A DNA stretch of 64,000 nucleotides from Haloferula sp. BvORR071 (GTDB lineage Bacteria > Verrucomicrobiota > Verrucomicrobiia > Verrucomicrobiales > Akkermansiaceae), in NCBI RefSeq assembly GCF_000739615.1, contig NZ_BATP01000007.1, positions 248,001-312,000 of the forward strand. The letters run 5' to 3'. Both the position numbers and the translations under genes were made by a program. The notes beneath the pieces are model-generated. The model was not told where the DNA came from, did no database searches, and worked only from the letters and a program-made list of their open reading frames with translations. Below are positions 41,983 through 50,808 of this stretch, in pieces; position 1 is the stretch's first letter, and every line of letters begins with the position of its first letter.

Positions 41983-44355
41983 CTACTTCCCCTTCCACTC
42001 CGGATACTTCTCCCTCAGCTCCGTCCGGTACTTAACGGCATCGGCATTCTTGCCCGCGTTCTCGAGGGCCGTCGCCAGCTTCTCCAAGGCGAGCGGACGC
42101 AAGTCCCCGGCATTGAGGATCTCGACCACCGTAACGTAGGCGCCGATCGCCTTCTCGGAATCATTCTTCTTAGTATAGATGTCGCCAGTGAGCAGGCGGA
42201 TCTCGGTATTGATCTGACCCTCGGGCCGCATGTCCTGGCATTCCCCGGCGATTAATAGCGCTTCATCGTCGCGCCCCAGTGCCACCAAGGCCTTGGCCTT
42301 GTCGAGCAGGCCCTCGGCTCTTACGCCCGGGTGCTCTTCACCGAGCAAGCCGCGGTTGATCGCCAGCAAGGCCTCCTGCGATTTGCCCACCGCGAGCAAC
42401 GATTTGCCGAAGAGACGCCATGTTCCCCGTGGGATTTTCTCCGGCTCCTTTTCGTTCGCCACCAGCGGGAAGTAGCGCGCAGCACGGTCCGGCTGCTTCG
42501 CCTGCCATGCCTGCGTGCCAGCCCAAGTGATCAGATTCGGCGAAAGCTCCTTGGCGTAGCCCTCCTTGATCGCGACGTCCACCTCGTCGCCAGTCGCCTG
42601 GCTGTCCTGCAAGGTCCATTGGCAACCCGCGATCACCAGGCCAGCGGATTTGGCATAGGACTTCGGGTCGAGCTTGCGGGCTTGGTCCGCCGGAGCCAGT
42701 GCCTCCTTCGGCTGCTCGGCTTTGATCAGGCCTACAGCGATGGCATAGTTCGCCATCGCCCGGCGATCCTTCGCATCTTCCGGGAACTTGGTTAGATAGG
42801 CACGATAGCGCTTGATAGCCTCCGGCCATTTCTCCTGACCAGCGAGGATCCCCGCTGAAGCGAGATAGGAGGAGACCTTGAGGTCGTCCGGTGCCGCGGT
42901 ATCCACCAGCGCATCATAGTCCGCCAGGGCACCCGCCTTCGAGCCATTCGCCTCGTGGGCCAGCGCGCGATTGTAGAAGGCACGGGCCAGGCGCGGGTCC
43001 TTGGGATAGGCAGCGATGAAGTCGCTGTACGCGGTGACGGCGGCCTTGGGGTTGCCAGACTCCTGCAAGCTGCGGGCGCGGTTGTAGAGCATGCCCGGAC
43101 GGTTCTCCGCGGAGATCTGGTCGGCATTGATCGCCTGATAGGCCTTGGCCGCTTCAGCGGGTTTCTTGGCATCGAGCAAAGCCTCGGCCTGGATCAGCAG
43201 CGCGTTCTGGATCTTCGGATCCGCGGCGTGGTCCTTGCGATAGCGGTCGAGAAAGGAACTGACCAGATCGAGGTCGTGCTTGCCGCTGTCGCGGTAGCTT
43301 GCGAGCAGGCGCAGATAGGCCGCGTCGTAGGCCCACTCACCGGCATCCGGATGCTTGGCGATCTTCTGGAAAATTTCGTTGGCCGTCTTGTATTGCTTGA
43401 CCTCGAAGGCGGCACGACCGGCCAGCATCAGACGGCGGGCATCCTGCTCGCCCTTCCCGGTGCCCGGGTCGGCGCGGTAGAGCTCAATCACCTTCTCGTA
43501 TTCCTTGCGGTCGAACTGCGCCGCCATCAGCGCGAGTCGCGCACTCCCATGCGACTCTTCCATGCCGGGAGTTTTGAGCACCAGCTCGAGATACTTGGCG
43601 GCGAGGTCTTGCTTGCCGAGCTTCGCGGCGAGCGCTGCGGCTTGCAGGGCCGCCGGGCCACGCACTTCCGCGGCATTGCTGTCGGAGGCAGCCTGCTCGA
43701 AGAAGGGCAACGCCTCCGCGAACTTCTCCGCGGCCACCAGCGAATTCCCCAGCGCGAGCTGGCTGGCGGCACGGAAAGGATTCTCGCCTTCGATCGCGGC
43801 CACCTTGCGGTAATTCTCCGCCGCCTTGGCCGCGCCGTTCTTCATCTGCCCGTAGGCGACGGCGGCGAAGTAGAGCCCCTTCAAGCGGTTGTCCGGCGTG
43901 TCCGCGGCCTCCGCCATCTTCTCATATAGAGGGGCGGCTTCGGCGAAGTTCTTCGCCTTGTAGTACTCCACCGCCAGCTTGTTGGCGGCCACCATCACGA
44001 ACTGCGACTTGCCGCCGCGCTTCACGATCGCGCGGTAGCAGCGCCGGGCTTCGTCCATCTTGCCGGTGGCGGCATAGCTTTCGCCCAAGTACCACTGCGC
44101 GGCCTCGGCATTCGCGTGCTTGTCGAACTGGGCGAGATAGCCGCTCAGCACCTCGATCGCCCGAGCGTAGATGTCCTTGCGCTGGGCGGCATCCTCGGTC
44201 GCCTTGGCGGAGTCGTAGAGATTCTTGCCACGCTCGTACCAATCCTGGCCCGGATCGCCCTGTAGCGCAGGCTGAACCGGCTCGGCCTTCGGCGGGGTTT
44301 CCTGGGCAAAGGTAACCCCGGCGGCGGCCAAGCAGAGAAGGTAGCGGAATTTCAC
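41983..44355 (-). CDS. Large secreted TPR protein (paralogue 2)
   Basis: 790 residues with a signal peptide (MKFRYLLCLAAAGVTFAQ, cleavage near FAQ/ETP). Many TPR-type repeats follow: AEAAQWYLGESYAATGKMDE, RLKGLYFAAVAYGQMKNGAA, AASQLALGNSLVAAEKFAEA, RAFYNRALAHEANGSKAGAL and AEGLLDKAKALVALGRDDEA. Paralogous over its length to the protein at 31387-33774. Predicted periplasmic. It converges with the ExbB/ExbD operon, whose stop lies about 200 bp away; involvement in an Exb-powered complex is inference from position only. Confidence 0.85.
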   Translation of the reverse strand: MKFRYLLCLAAAGVTFAQETPPKAEPVQPALQGDPGQDWYERGKNLYDSAKATEDAAQRKDIYARAIEVLSGYLAQFDKHANAEAAQWYLGESYAATGKMDEARRCYRAIVKRGGKSQFVMVAANKLAVEYYKAKNFAEAAPLYEKMAEAADTPDNRLKGLYFAAVAYGQMKNGAAKAAENYRKVAAIEGENPFRAASQLALGNSLVAAEKFAEALPFFEQAASDSNAAEVRGPAALQAAALAAKLGKQDLAAKYLELVLKTPGMEESHGSARLALMAAQFDRKEYEKVIELYRADPGTGKGEQDARRLMLAGRAAFEVKQYKTANEIFQKIAKHPDAGEWAYDAAYLRLLASYRDSGKHDLDLVSSFLDRYRKDHAADPKIQNALLIQAEALLDAKKPAEAAKAYQAINADQISAENRPGMLYNRARSLQESGNPKAAVTAYSDFIAAYPKDPRLARAFYNRALAHEANGSKAGALADYDALVDTAAPDDLKVSSYLASAGILAGQEKWPEAIKRYRAYLTKFPEDAKDRRAMANYAIAVGLIKAEQPKEALAPADQARKLDPKSYAKSAGLVIAGCQWTLQDSQATGDEVDVAIKEGYAKELSPNLITWAGTQAWQAKQPDRAARYFPLVANEKEPEKIPRGTWRLFGKSLLAVGKSQEALLAINRGLLGEEHPGVRAEGLLDKAKALVALGRDDEALLIAGECQDMRPEGQINTEIRLLTGDIYTKKNDSEKAIGAYVTVVEILNAGDLRPLALEKLATALENAGKNADAVKYRTELREKYPEWKGK

Positions 44356-44421
44356 AGCGGCGGGATGGTGCGCGGGAATCGTCCGCTCATCAATCTCCCA
44401 ATCGCGCCGCCCTCTCCTCCG

Positions 44422-45798
44422 CTACACGTGCATGTGGACCGCCGCGCGGTGGGCCGCCTCCGGCACCAACTCTTTCCAAGCCTCGTCGCCGTGCCCGATC
44501 ATTTCCCGGATATCGCGGCCGGTGTAGCGCATGAGCTCCTCATTTCCCGCCGGGACCTGTCGGACCCGCCCGGTCTCCAGGAAGTAGCGGTAGAGGCTGC
44601 GAGAGTCTTCCGGCGGGATGAAGCTCTTGGCATCCACCACTTCGCCCGTCCTGCGGTTGCGCCACGGATAAACGTAGAGCGTCACCTGATTCTTGAAAAG
44701 CCGGCCGAAGGACTCCAGCAGGCCACCCGCAAGGTTCTCCGCCCACTTCGCTTTGAAGAGCTCGTTCAGCAGGCCGATGCTCAGGATGATCCCAATCGGC
44801 CGCGCGGTGTAGCGGCTCAGGTAGGCGGCGATGCGGTGGAACTCCGGGTAGCGCGACACCAGCACCGTCTTGCCCAGCGCCTGTAGCGCATCACAGCGGT
44901 CGATGAAATCGACGTGGTCCACGGTCTTGCCACGCAGCAGGTTGGCCATGGTCATCTCGCAAAGCTCCATGGTCCGCTCTTGCTCGCCCACCTCCAGTGT
45001 TTCGCCGAAGACCCCACGCGCCTGCTCCATCATCTGGAGATGCAGGCGGCTCACCGGATCGAAGCTGCCGCGCAGAAGGAGGATAGGCCGCTTGTAGAGG
45101 GCCTCGGCGGCCTGCACAACCTCACCGTCTGGCAGGAACATCGCCGCCTCAGTGAGGCCCGCTTCCACCAGCGCCAGCGAGCACAGGCGGTTGTCGAAGA
45201 AACCGTAGCCGTGGCCATGGAACTTCAGCATGTCCACCTCCACGCGGTAGGGCCGCAGGCCCTCGACCAGCGAGGTCACAAACAAGCCGAGGTGACCGCG
45301 GTGGCGGAACGCGGAGTGGATCAGGTTCACCCCCACCATGCCGAGAGCCTCAGCCTGCTCGGCATTGGTCGCATCCAGCAGACGGATGTGGACGAAGATG
45401 TCGGATGGCGGATCGCCCGGCTTGAGCTGGAAGCGCAGGCCCAGCCAGCCATGGCACTCGCCGGTATCCTGGTAGCCGCGGGCGCGGACGGTATTACAGA
45501 AGGAGAAGAAAGTGGTGTTCTCGCCGCGCTGGGGCCCGAGCCGCTCCAGCAGGATGCTGAACTCGTGATCAAGCATCTGCAGCAGGCGCTCACGCGAGAC
45601 ATAGCGCGAGGTCTTGCCGTAAATGGCATCGCTCATCGTCATGTCATAGGCGGAGATCGTCTTGGCGACCATACCCGCAGAGCCGGAGGCACGGAAGAAC
45701 CAGTTCGCGGTCTCTTGGCCAGCGCCAATCTCCGCAAAAGTCCCGTAGATCCCGGGATCAAGATTGAGTTCCTGGGCCTTGTCGAAAGTCGTGGGCAT
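44422..45798 (-). CDS. Conserved protein of unknown function with a nucleotidyltransferase-like motif
   Basis: 458 residues, no signal peptide or membrane helix. It begins MPTTFDKAQELNLDPGIYGT and has IYGTFAEIGAGQETANWFFR, YDMTMSDAIYGK, FSFCNTVRARGY, ECHGWLGLRFQ, GVNLIHSAF and FDNRLCSLALVE. I recognise this as a widespread protein that is annotated inconsistently and has no established function that I know. In the middle, LLLRGSFDPVSRLHLQMMEQ resembles the GSFDP-x-H...H motif of NadD/NMNAT-type adenylyltransferases, but the second conserved histidine context differs, so catalysis is doubtful. It overlaps nothing and starts 12 bp after the stop of the zinc-ribbon membrane protein gene, suggesting co-transcription. 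Confidence 0.7.
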   Translation of the reverse strand: MPTTFDKAQELNLDPGIYGTFAEIGAGQETANWFFRASGSAGMVAKTISAYDMTMSDAIYGKTSRYVSRERLLQMLDHEFSILLERLGPQRGENTTFFSFCNTVRARGYQDTGECHGWLGLRFQLKPGDPPSDIFVHIRLLDATNAEQAEALGMVGVNLIHSAFRHRGHLGLFVTSLVEGLRPYRVEVDMLKFHGHGYGFFDNRLCSLALVEAGLTEAAMFLPDGEVVQAAEALYKRPILLLRGSFDPVSRLHLQMMEQARGVFGETLEVGEQERTMELCEMTMANLLRGKTVDHVDFIDRCDALQALGKTVLVSRYPEFHRIAAYLSRYTARPIGIILSIGLLNELFKAKWAENLAGGLLESFGRLFKNQVTLYVYPWRNRRTGEVVDAKSFIPPEDSRSLYRYFLETGRVRQVPAGNEELMRYTGRDIREMIGHGDEAWKELVPEAAHRAAVHMHV

Positions 45799-45810
45799 AG
45801 CTTGGCAAAA

Positions 45811-46956
45811 TCAGGGCGGCGGCGCACCGGAAAGATCAACCCAGTTCTCGGAGACCAGATCGACGATCTCCACTTGGTTGTCGGCCGGCGCGGCAGGAGG
45901 AAACTTGACGTGCAGCACCATCGGCTTCTTCGCGGCCTTGTCCGTCAGGGAGGCGAGCCGCGCGTTCAGGGGATTGATCCGGCTTACATAGCCGTAGATG
46001 CTATGCTCCCCGTCGAGGGATTCCAGCCGGTAGGAACCCCAATCCTTATCTTTGAAACCGAAGTTGTAGTACTTCACCTCGGTAAGCACCGCGCGCACGA
46101 GCTTCGGCTCTGTGGGACGCTGCTTCCGCAACTCGGGCCAACTGAGTTCCGACCACGGTGCCCAGCTTTCCCAGTCCGCCAGCCAGCCCTCCTTTTCCCG
46201 GACCAGCATAAGCTCGCGCATCTGGTAATCCCCGGTGCGCACCCGCACGGAGACAAGCTCGCGCCCATCTTGCACCATGTATTGAAAATCGCCCACCATG
46301 GAGCGGAATCCCGGAGCCTTGTAGCCCTCCGCGGCGTACCATTCGCGCATCTTGGGGCCCACCTGCTCCGGAAGGCGCACCCATTTCATCACCTCATCCA
46401 GCGTCTTCGCTTCCAGGAAGCCTTTGCTCACCTTGTCGACAGTCACCGCGAGGTTTTCCGGGGCGACCGCAGGCCGCTTCTCCGCCTTCTCCTGCTCGGC
46501 GATCTTTTCCGCCTGCTCCCGCGCCACGGCCGCAGCCCGTTCGCGGTCCGCGGCCTTCGGCATCATCCACCACGCAAAACCCCCAAGCAGCAGCAGCCCC
46601 GGAACACTCACTGCCAGCAAGAGGCGCAGGGGATGATCCCCGGATGACTCTTGCACTTCCTCGGTCTCGTCTTCCTCCGGCAGCAACTCCTCCTCCGGGG
46701 CCATGACCAAGGGCCCGGGCGGGCAGTCCTCGGTGGGCAGGCGCAGCATCCCCCGGCAAGCCGGGCATACTACCCCCTTGCCGTCATGATCCCGCGCCAC
46801 CCGGAACACGAAGCGGCAGGCAGGGCAGACGTAGCTATTCCAACGCCGGGCCGATGTCGCAGTCTCCACCACGCGGCGAGAGTGGCTGCGGGAAGCGGCA
46901 CGCGCAAGGCTTCGATGCCCGCGCAGCCCATTCAAAATTTGTCCGACAAATTTCAC
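45811..46956 (-). CDS. Zinc-ribbon membrane protein of unknown function
   Basis: 381 residues. An N-terminal zinc ribbon (YVCPACRFVFRV and VVCPACRGML, about residues 42-70) precedes an acidic linker. One membrane helix (LLLAVSVPGLLLLGGFAWWM) is followed by a charged coiled-coil stretch and a C-terminal beta-rich domain (LVSVRVRTGDYQMRELMLVR, GWLADWESWAPWSELSW). Predicted topology is zinc ribbon in the cytoplasm and the large domain in the periplasm. No family recognised. The downstream gene at 44422-45798 is only 12 bp away. Confidence 0.7.
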   Translation of the reverse strand: MKFVGQILNGLRGHRSLARAASRSHSRRVVETATSARRWNSYVCPACRFVFRVARDHDGKGVVCPACRGMLRLPTEDCPPGPLVMAPEEELLPEEDETEEVQESSGDHPLRLLLAVSVPGLLLLGGFAWWMMPKAADRERAAAVAREQAEKIAEQEKAEKRPAVAPENLAVTVDKVSKGFLEAKTLDEVMKWVRLPEQVGPKMREWYAAEGYKAPGFRSMVGDFQYMVQDGRELVSVRVRTGDYQMRELMLVREKEGWLADWESWAPWSELSWPELRKQRPTEPKLVRAVLTEVKYYNFGFKDKDWGSYRLESLDGEHSIYGYVSRINPLNARLASLTDKAAKKPMVLHVKFPPAAPADNQVEIVDLVSENWVDLSGAPPP

Positions 46957-47020
46957 CCTCTATCGCGGGTCAAACCTTTTTGTATCCTCCTTTCCGCTTG
47001 TCAGTTAGAGTGGATCATTC

Positions 47021-49114
47021 ATGGTCCAAGCTAACGTAACCCAATCTCTTCCTGTGCAGCAGTTCTTGACCGATCATGGCATCGGAACCTCCCTCGCTCT
47101 CGGTGCCGTCGGACTCGGTGCCGCCGTCCTTCTGATCCGGTCCGTCCTGGCTTCACCCAGCGGCAACGAGCGCATGGCCCAGATCGCCGGCGCAGTGCAG
47201 GAAGGTGCGAAGGCTTATCTTCACCGCCAATTGGTCACGGTCCTGATTATCGCGACCATGTTGTTCGTGGCGATCTTCATGCTGCGCGACAAATGGACCG
47301 CGCTCGGTTTCGTTATCGGGGCCGTCTGCTCGCTGGCCGCCGGCTACATCGGCATGATGGTCGCGGTGCGCGCGAACGTCCGCACCGCCCAAGCCGCTTC
47401 CGTCGGCCATCACGCTGCGCTCCGGGTGGCCTTCAATGGTGGCGCGGTGACCGGCCTTCTGGTGGTCGCCCTCGGCCTGCTGTCAGTGGGTGCCTTCTAT
47501 CTCGGAGTCTTGGAATGGAGCGGCAACCAGAAGATGGCGATCGACTCGCTGGTCGGCCTGGCACTGGGCAGCTCGCTGATCAGTGTTTTCGCACGCCTCG
47601 GCGGTGGCATTTATACCAAGGCGGCGGACGTCGGCGCTGACCTCGTCGGGAAGATTGAACAGAATCTCCAGGAAGACGATCCGCGCAATCCCGCGACGAT
47701 CGCCGACAACGTGGGCGACAACGTCGGCGACTGTGCCGGGATGGCGGCCGACGTGTTCGAGACCTACGCGGTGAGCCTGATCGGCGCGGTGCTGGTCGGG
47801 TACCTGACGGCGGCCGGGCACGCGGATCAAGCGATCATCTTTCCTTTCGTGATCTGCGGCGTCTCGATCATCGGGGCGATTCTGGGCATTGGCTTCGTGA
47901 ATTTGGCCCGGATCGAGGCCACGAAGGCCCTGATCGGTGGGGTGATCGTCAGCGGGCTCGTCTCCGCGGGCCTGTTGCACCCGGCGACCCATGCGATGTT
48001 CGAAGGCGGGCTCAATTTCATGGGCAAGCCCGTGAGCTCGGGGGCTCTCTACAACTGCGTGCTGATCGGGATCGCGATGACCTTCGCCGCGGTGGCCATC
48101 ACCAACTATTTCACCTCCACCAAGCACGCCCCGGTGCGGCGCCTGGCGAAAGCCTGCGAAACCGGCCACGCCACGAACATCATTGCCGGCATCAGCACCG
48201 GTCACCACGCCACCGTCCTGCCAGTGCTTTGCATCGTCGGCTCGATCTGGTACTGCCACTCGGAGGCCGGGCTCTATGGCATCGCGATCGCGGTGGTCAG
48301 TATGCTGAGCTTGTCCGGCATCATCATCTCGCTGGATGCCTTTGGTCCGATTACCGACAATGCCGGCGGGATCGCCGTGATGAGCGGCCTGCCCGAAGAA
48401 GTGCGAAAAGTGACCGACGAGCTGGACGCCGTGGGCAACACCATGAAGGCCGTCACCAAGGGCTACGCCATCGCCTCCGCGGGTTTGGCCGCGATGGTCC
48501 TCTTCGGCTCCTACGTGGAAGAATTGAAAACGGTGATGAAACAGGACTACCGCTTCGACCTGATGGACCCGCGGGTGATCATCGGTCTCTTCATTGGCGG
48601 CTTGCTCCCCTTCTCCTTCACCGCCTTCGCCATGGATGCGGTGGGCAGCGCTGCGGGCGCGGTAGTCAAAGAAGTGCGCCGCCAGATCCAAGCCTTCCCG
48701 GGCATCCTCACCGGCACGGAGACACCCGACTACAAGACCTGCGTGGACATCGTGACCAAAGCAGCGCTGCGCAAGATGATCCTGCCCGCCCTGCTGCCGT
48801 TGGTTTTTGTGTGCGCGGTCGCTTGGATCCCGGCCCTCGGCCCGGTCGCCCTCGGCGGCGTGCTGGTCGGCACCATCGTTACCGGTCTCTTCATCGGCAT
48901 CGCCATGACTTCCTCCGGCGGAGCCTGGGACAATGCCAAGAAATATGTCGAAGATGGCAATCACGGGGGCAAGGGCTCCGCCGCCCACCAGGCGGCCGTA
49001 ACCGGCGACACCGTGGGCGATCCTTACAAGGACACCGCCGGACCAGCCGTGAATCCGATGATCAAGGTGGTGAACATTCTTGCTATTTTGATCATTCCCC
49101 TGCTCGCCCGCTGA
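47021..49114 (+). CDS. hppA: Membrane-bound proton-translocating pyrophosphatase (K+-independent type)
   Basis: 697 residues, about 16 membrane helices, full length for the family. Signature motifs: [54 protein letters not shown], and near the end [14 protein letters not shown] and [20 protein letters not shown]. The position that decides potassium dependence reads [17 protein letters not shown]; Lys after GNTM (not Ala) marks the K+-independent H+-pumping class. It couples PPi hydrolysis to proton export or transport across the inner membrane. It is monocistronic and divergent to the zinc-ribbon gene. Confidence 0.95.
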   Translation: MVQANVTQSLPVQQFLTDHGIGTSLALGAVGLGAAVLLIRSVLASPSGNERMAQIAGAVQEGAKAYLHRQLVTVLIIATMLFVAIFMLRDKWTALGFVIGAVCSLAAGYIGMMVAVRANVRTAQAASVGHHAALRVAFNGGAVTGLLVVALGLLSVGAFYLGVLEWSGNQKMAIDSLVGLALGSSLISVFARLGGGIYTKAADVGADLVGKIEQNLQEDDPRNPATIADNVGDNVGDCAGMAADVFETYAVSLIGAVLVGYLTAAGHADQAIIFPFVICGVSIIGAILGIGFVNLARIEATKALIGGVIVSGLVSAGLLHPATHAMFEGGLNFMGKPVSSGALYNCVLIGIAMTFAAVAITNYFTSTKHAPVRRLAKACETGHATNIIAGISTGHHATVLPVLCIVGSIWYCHSEAGLYGIAIAVVSMLSLSGIIISLDAFGPITDNAGGIAVMSGLPEEVRKVTDELDAVGNTMKAVTKGYAIASAGLAAMVLFGSYVEELKTVMKQDYRFDLMDPRVIIGLFIGGLLPFSFTAFAMDAVGSAAGAVVKEVRRQIQAFPGILTGTETPDYKTCVDIVTKAALRKMILPALLPLVFVCAVAWIPALGPVALGGVLVGTIVTGLFIGIAMTSSGGAWDNAKKYVEDGNHGGKGSAAHQAAVTGDTVGDPYKDTAGPAVNPMIKVVNILAILIIPLLAR

Positions 49115-49258
49115 CAGATTTTCCCGCGCGGCAGGCACGCCGATTGCACTCCCTATGCCGCTGGTTTTCAACCGCTTCATAGGAGCATCCTGATCTTGTG
49201 ATCAAAGCGCCTTGCAGAGGGGGTAAACTTGGCCTTAGTTCGCCCTCCCGAAAGAAAA

Positions 49259-49693
49259 ATGCTGTTCCGTTCCTTGGCGACTGATCCCAACTCGCGCTCC
49301 CGCTCTGTACACGACAAGCGACCTTACAACGTCGCGGTAACGTTGACCCTGCTGCACTATCTCTGCGTAGTGGGATTCCTTACCTCGCTGGTTATCTTGT
49401 CGCTGAATCCCAAGGTCGATTCAGTGGAGCTTTTGATCGGCTTCGTGGTCGCCACCGGGGTGACGTGGCTGATTGCCTACTTGAAGCGCCGCTCGGCGCG
49501 CTGCCCGCTGTGCAAGGGCACGCCGCTGCTGGACACGGGGGCCTCGAAACACGCCAAGGCCTACCGGCTGAGGCCGCTGAACTACGGTAGCACGGCGGTG
49601 CTGGGTATCCTTTTCCTTCACCGCTTCCGCTGCATGTATTGCGGCACGCCCTATGATCTGCTGAAGAAGCCTTCGAGCCAGCGGTATCACTAA
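49259..49693 (+). CDS. Small two-helix membrane protein with zinc ribbon
   Basis: 144 residues from the ATG at 49259 (MLFRSLATDPNSRSRSVHDK), preferred to an upstream TTG. Two hydrophobic helices (VTLTLLHYLCVVGFLTSLVI and LLIGFVVATGVTWLIAYL) are followed by a zinc ribbon formed by RCPLCKGTPLL and, 45 residues later, RCMYCGTPYDLL. No function known. The zinc ribbon probably faces the cytoplasm. Confidence 0.7.
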   Translation: MLFRSLATDPNSRSRSVHDKRPYNVAVTLTLLHYLCVVGFLTSLVILSLNPKVDSVELLIGFVVATGVTWLIAYLKRRSARCPLCKGTPLLDTGASKHAKAYRLRPLNYGSTAVLGILFLHRFRCMYCGTPYDLLKKPSSQRYH

Positions 49694-49828
49694 AGGACCG
49701 AAGTACGCCGCCCGCAGTATCTCCCGCCCGGAAAATCAAGGCTCCGCGGCCGCAGGTGCTTTGGCGATAAACGGATGTGGAACCCCGGGAGCTAGACGTT
49801 TGGCCCGGAATTCGTCATAGACTACGCC

Positions 49829-50698
49829 ATGCCGAATCCTTGGACCGGAAAAGGAAATCCCTACACCCGCAGCGAAGTTCTCGAACGCCTGCACGATACC
49901 CTGTCGAAGGGCCTGCCCATCATCGCGGCGGGCGCAGGCACCGGGATCAGTGCCAAATTCATCGAAAAGGGCGGAGCCGACCTGATCATCATCTACAACT
50001 CGGGCCGCTTCCGCATGGCCGGCCACGGCTCAACCGCCGGGCTGATGGCCTACGGCGATGCCAACGCAGTCGCCATGGAAATCGGCGAATACGAGGTGCT
50101 GCCGATCGTGGAGGAAACGCCCGTGATCTGCGGCGTGCATGCCACCGACCCCCGCCGCCGGATGTGGCACTGGCTGGGCAAGGTGAAGGACATGGGCTTC
50201 AGCGGGGTGAACAACTTCCCCACCCACTGCATCATCGACGGTAAATTCCGCCAGATCCTGGAAGAAACAGGCATGAGCGTGAAGAAAGAGTTCGAGATGG
50301 TGGCCCTCGCCCGGAAGATGGACCTCTTCAGCATCGTGTATGTGGATGCGCCGGAAGAAGCGAAGGCGATGGCCGAGGCCGGTGCCGACGTGATCATCGC
50401 CCACGTGGGCACGACCGTCGGCGGCTCCGTGGGGGTGGTGGATGCCACCATGTCCCTGCCCGAGGCAGCAAAGCGCACCCAGCTCATCATCGATGCCGGG
50501 CGCAGCGTGCGCGAGGACATCATTTACCTGAGCCACGGCGGCCCGATCAACACACCGGAAGATGCCGCCTACATCAATGAGCACACCGACGCGGTGGGCT
50601 TCGTGGGTGCCTCCTCCCTGGAACGCATGGCGGTAGAGGAATCGCTCACAAACCTCACCCGCACTTTCAAGGCGATCCCGGTGAAGAGAAAGCACTAG
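49829..50698 (+). CDS. Phosphoenolpyruvate-hydrolase-like TIM-barrel protein (Tm-1 C-terminal-type)
   Basis: 289 residues. It reads PIIAAGAGTGISAKFIEKGG, GADLIIIYNSGRFRMAGHGS, GLMAYGDANAVAMEIGEYEV, PVICGVHATDPRRRMW, GVNNFPTHCIIDG, KEFEMVALARKMDLFSIVYV, AGADVIIAHVGTTVGGSVGV and ILSHGGPI-like IYLSHGGPINTPEDAAY. This is the 'TIM-barrel signal transduction / PEP hydrolase' family, in plants the second half of the Tm-1 protein. The partner half (UPF0261) is the next gene, 110 bp downstream. Biochemical function unknown; cytoplasmic. Confidence 0.88.
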   Translation: MPNPWTGKGNPYTRSEVLERLHDTLSKGLPIIAAGAGTGISAKFIEKGGADLIIIYNSGRFRMAGHGSTAGLMAYGDANAVAMEIGEYEVLPIVEETPVICGVHATDPRRRMWHWLGKVKDMGFSGVNNFPTHCIIDGKFRQILEETGMSVKKEFEMVALARKMDLFSIVYVDAPEEAKAMAEAGADVIIAHVGTTVGGSVGVVDATMSLPEAAKRTQLIIDAGRSVREDIIYLSHGGPINTPEDAAYINEHTDAVGFVGASSLERMAVEESLTNLTRTFKAIPVKRKH

Positions 50699-50699
50699 G

Positions 50700-50794
50700 A
50701 AATTCAGAATAACGAATTCCGAATGAAGCGGGGTATGAATCTGTACCCTGCTTTCTTCGACACACTTCATTCGGCATTCGGAAATTCTGAATTC
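50700..50794. repeat. Imperfect inverted repeat between the two Tm-1-type genes
   Basis: The left arm (50700-50728) contains attcagaat, aacgaattccgaatgaag; the right arm (50765-50794) contains cttcattcggcattcgg, aaattctgaattc. They pair over most of about 30 bp. A smaller inner hairpin (gggta/taccc) lies between. It could be a small mobile palindrome or an attenuator controlling the downstream gene; the stem has no U-run. Confidence 0.65.
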
Positions 50795-50808
50795 ATCATT
50801 GGCTGTTT

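Noticed and set aside
44914..46647. 577-codon open frame on the plus strand
   Set aside because: It spans antisense of two genes and their gap, with no motif; the minus-strand genes have clear motifs and tight spacing.
47483..49180. 565-codon open frame on the minus strand
   Set aside because: Antisense to hppA, whose sequence matches the family end to end.
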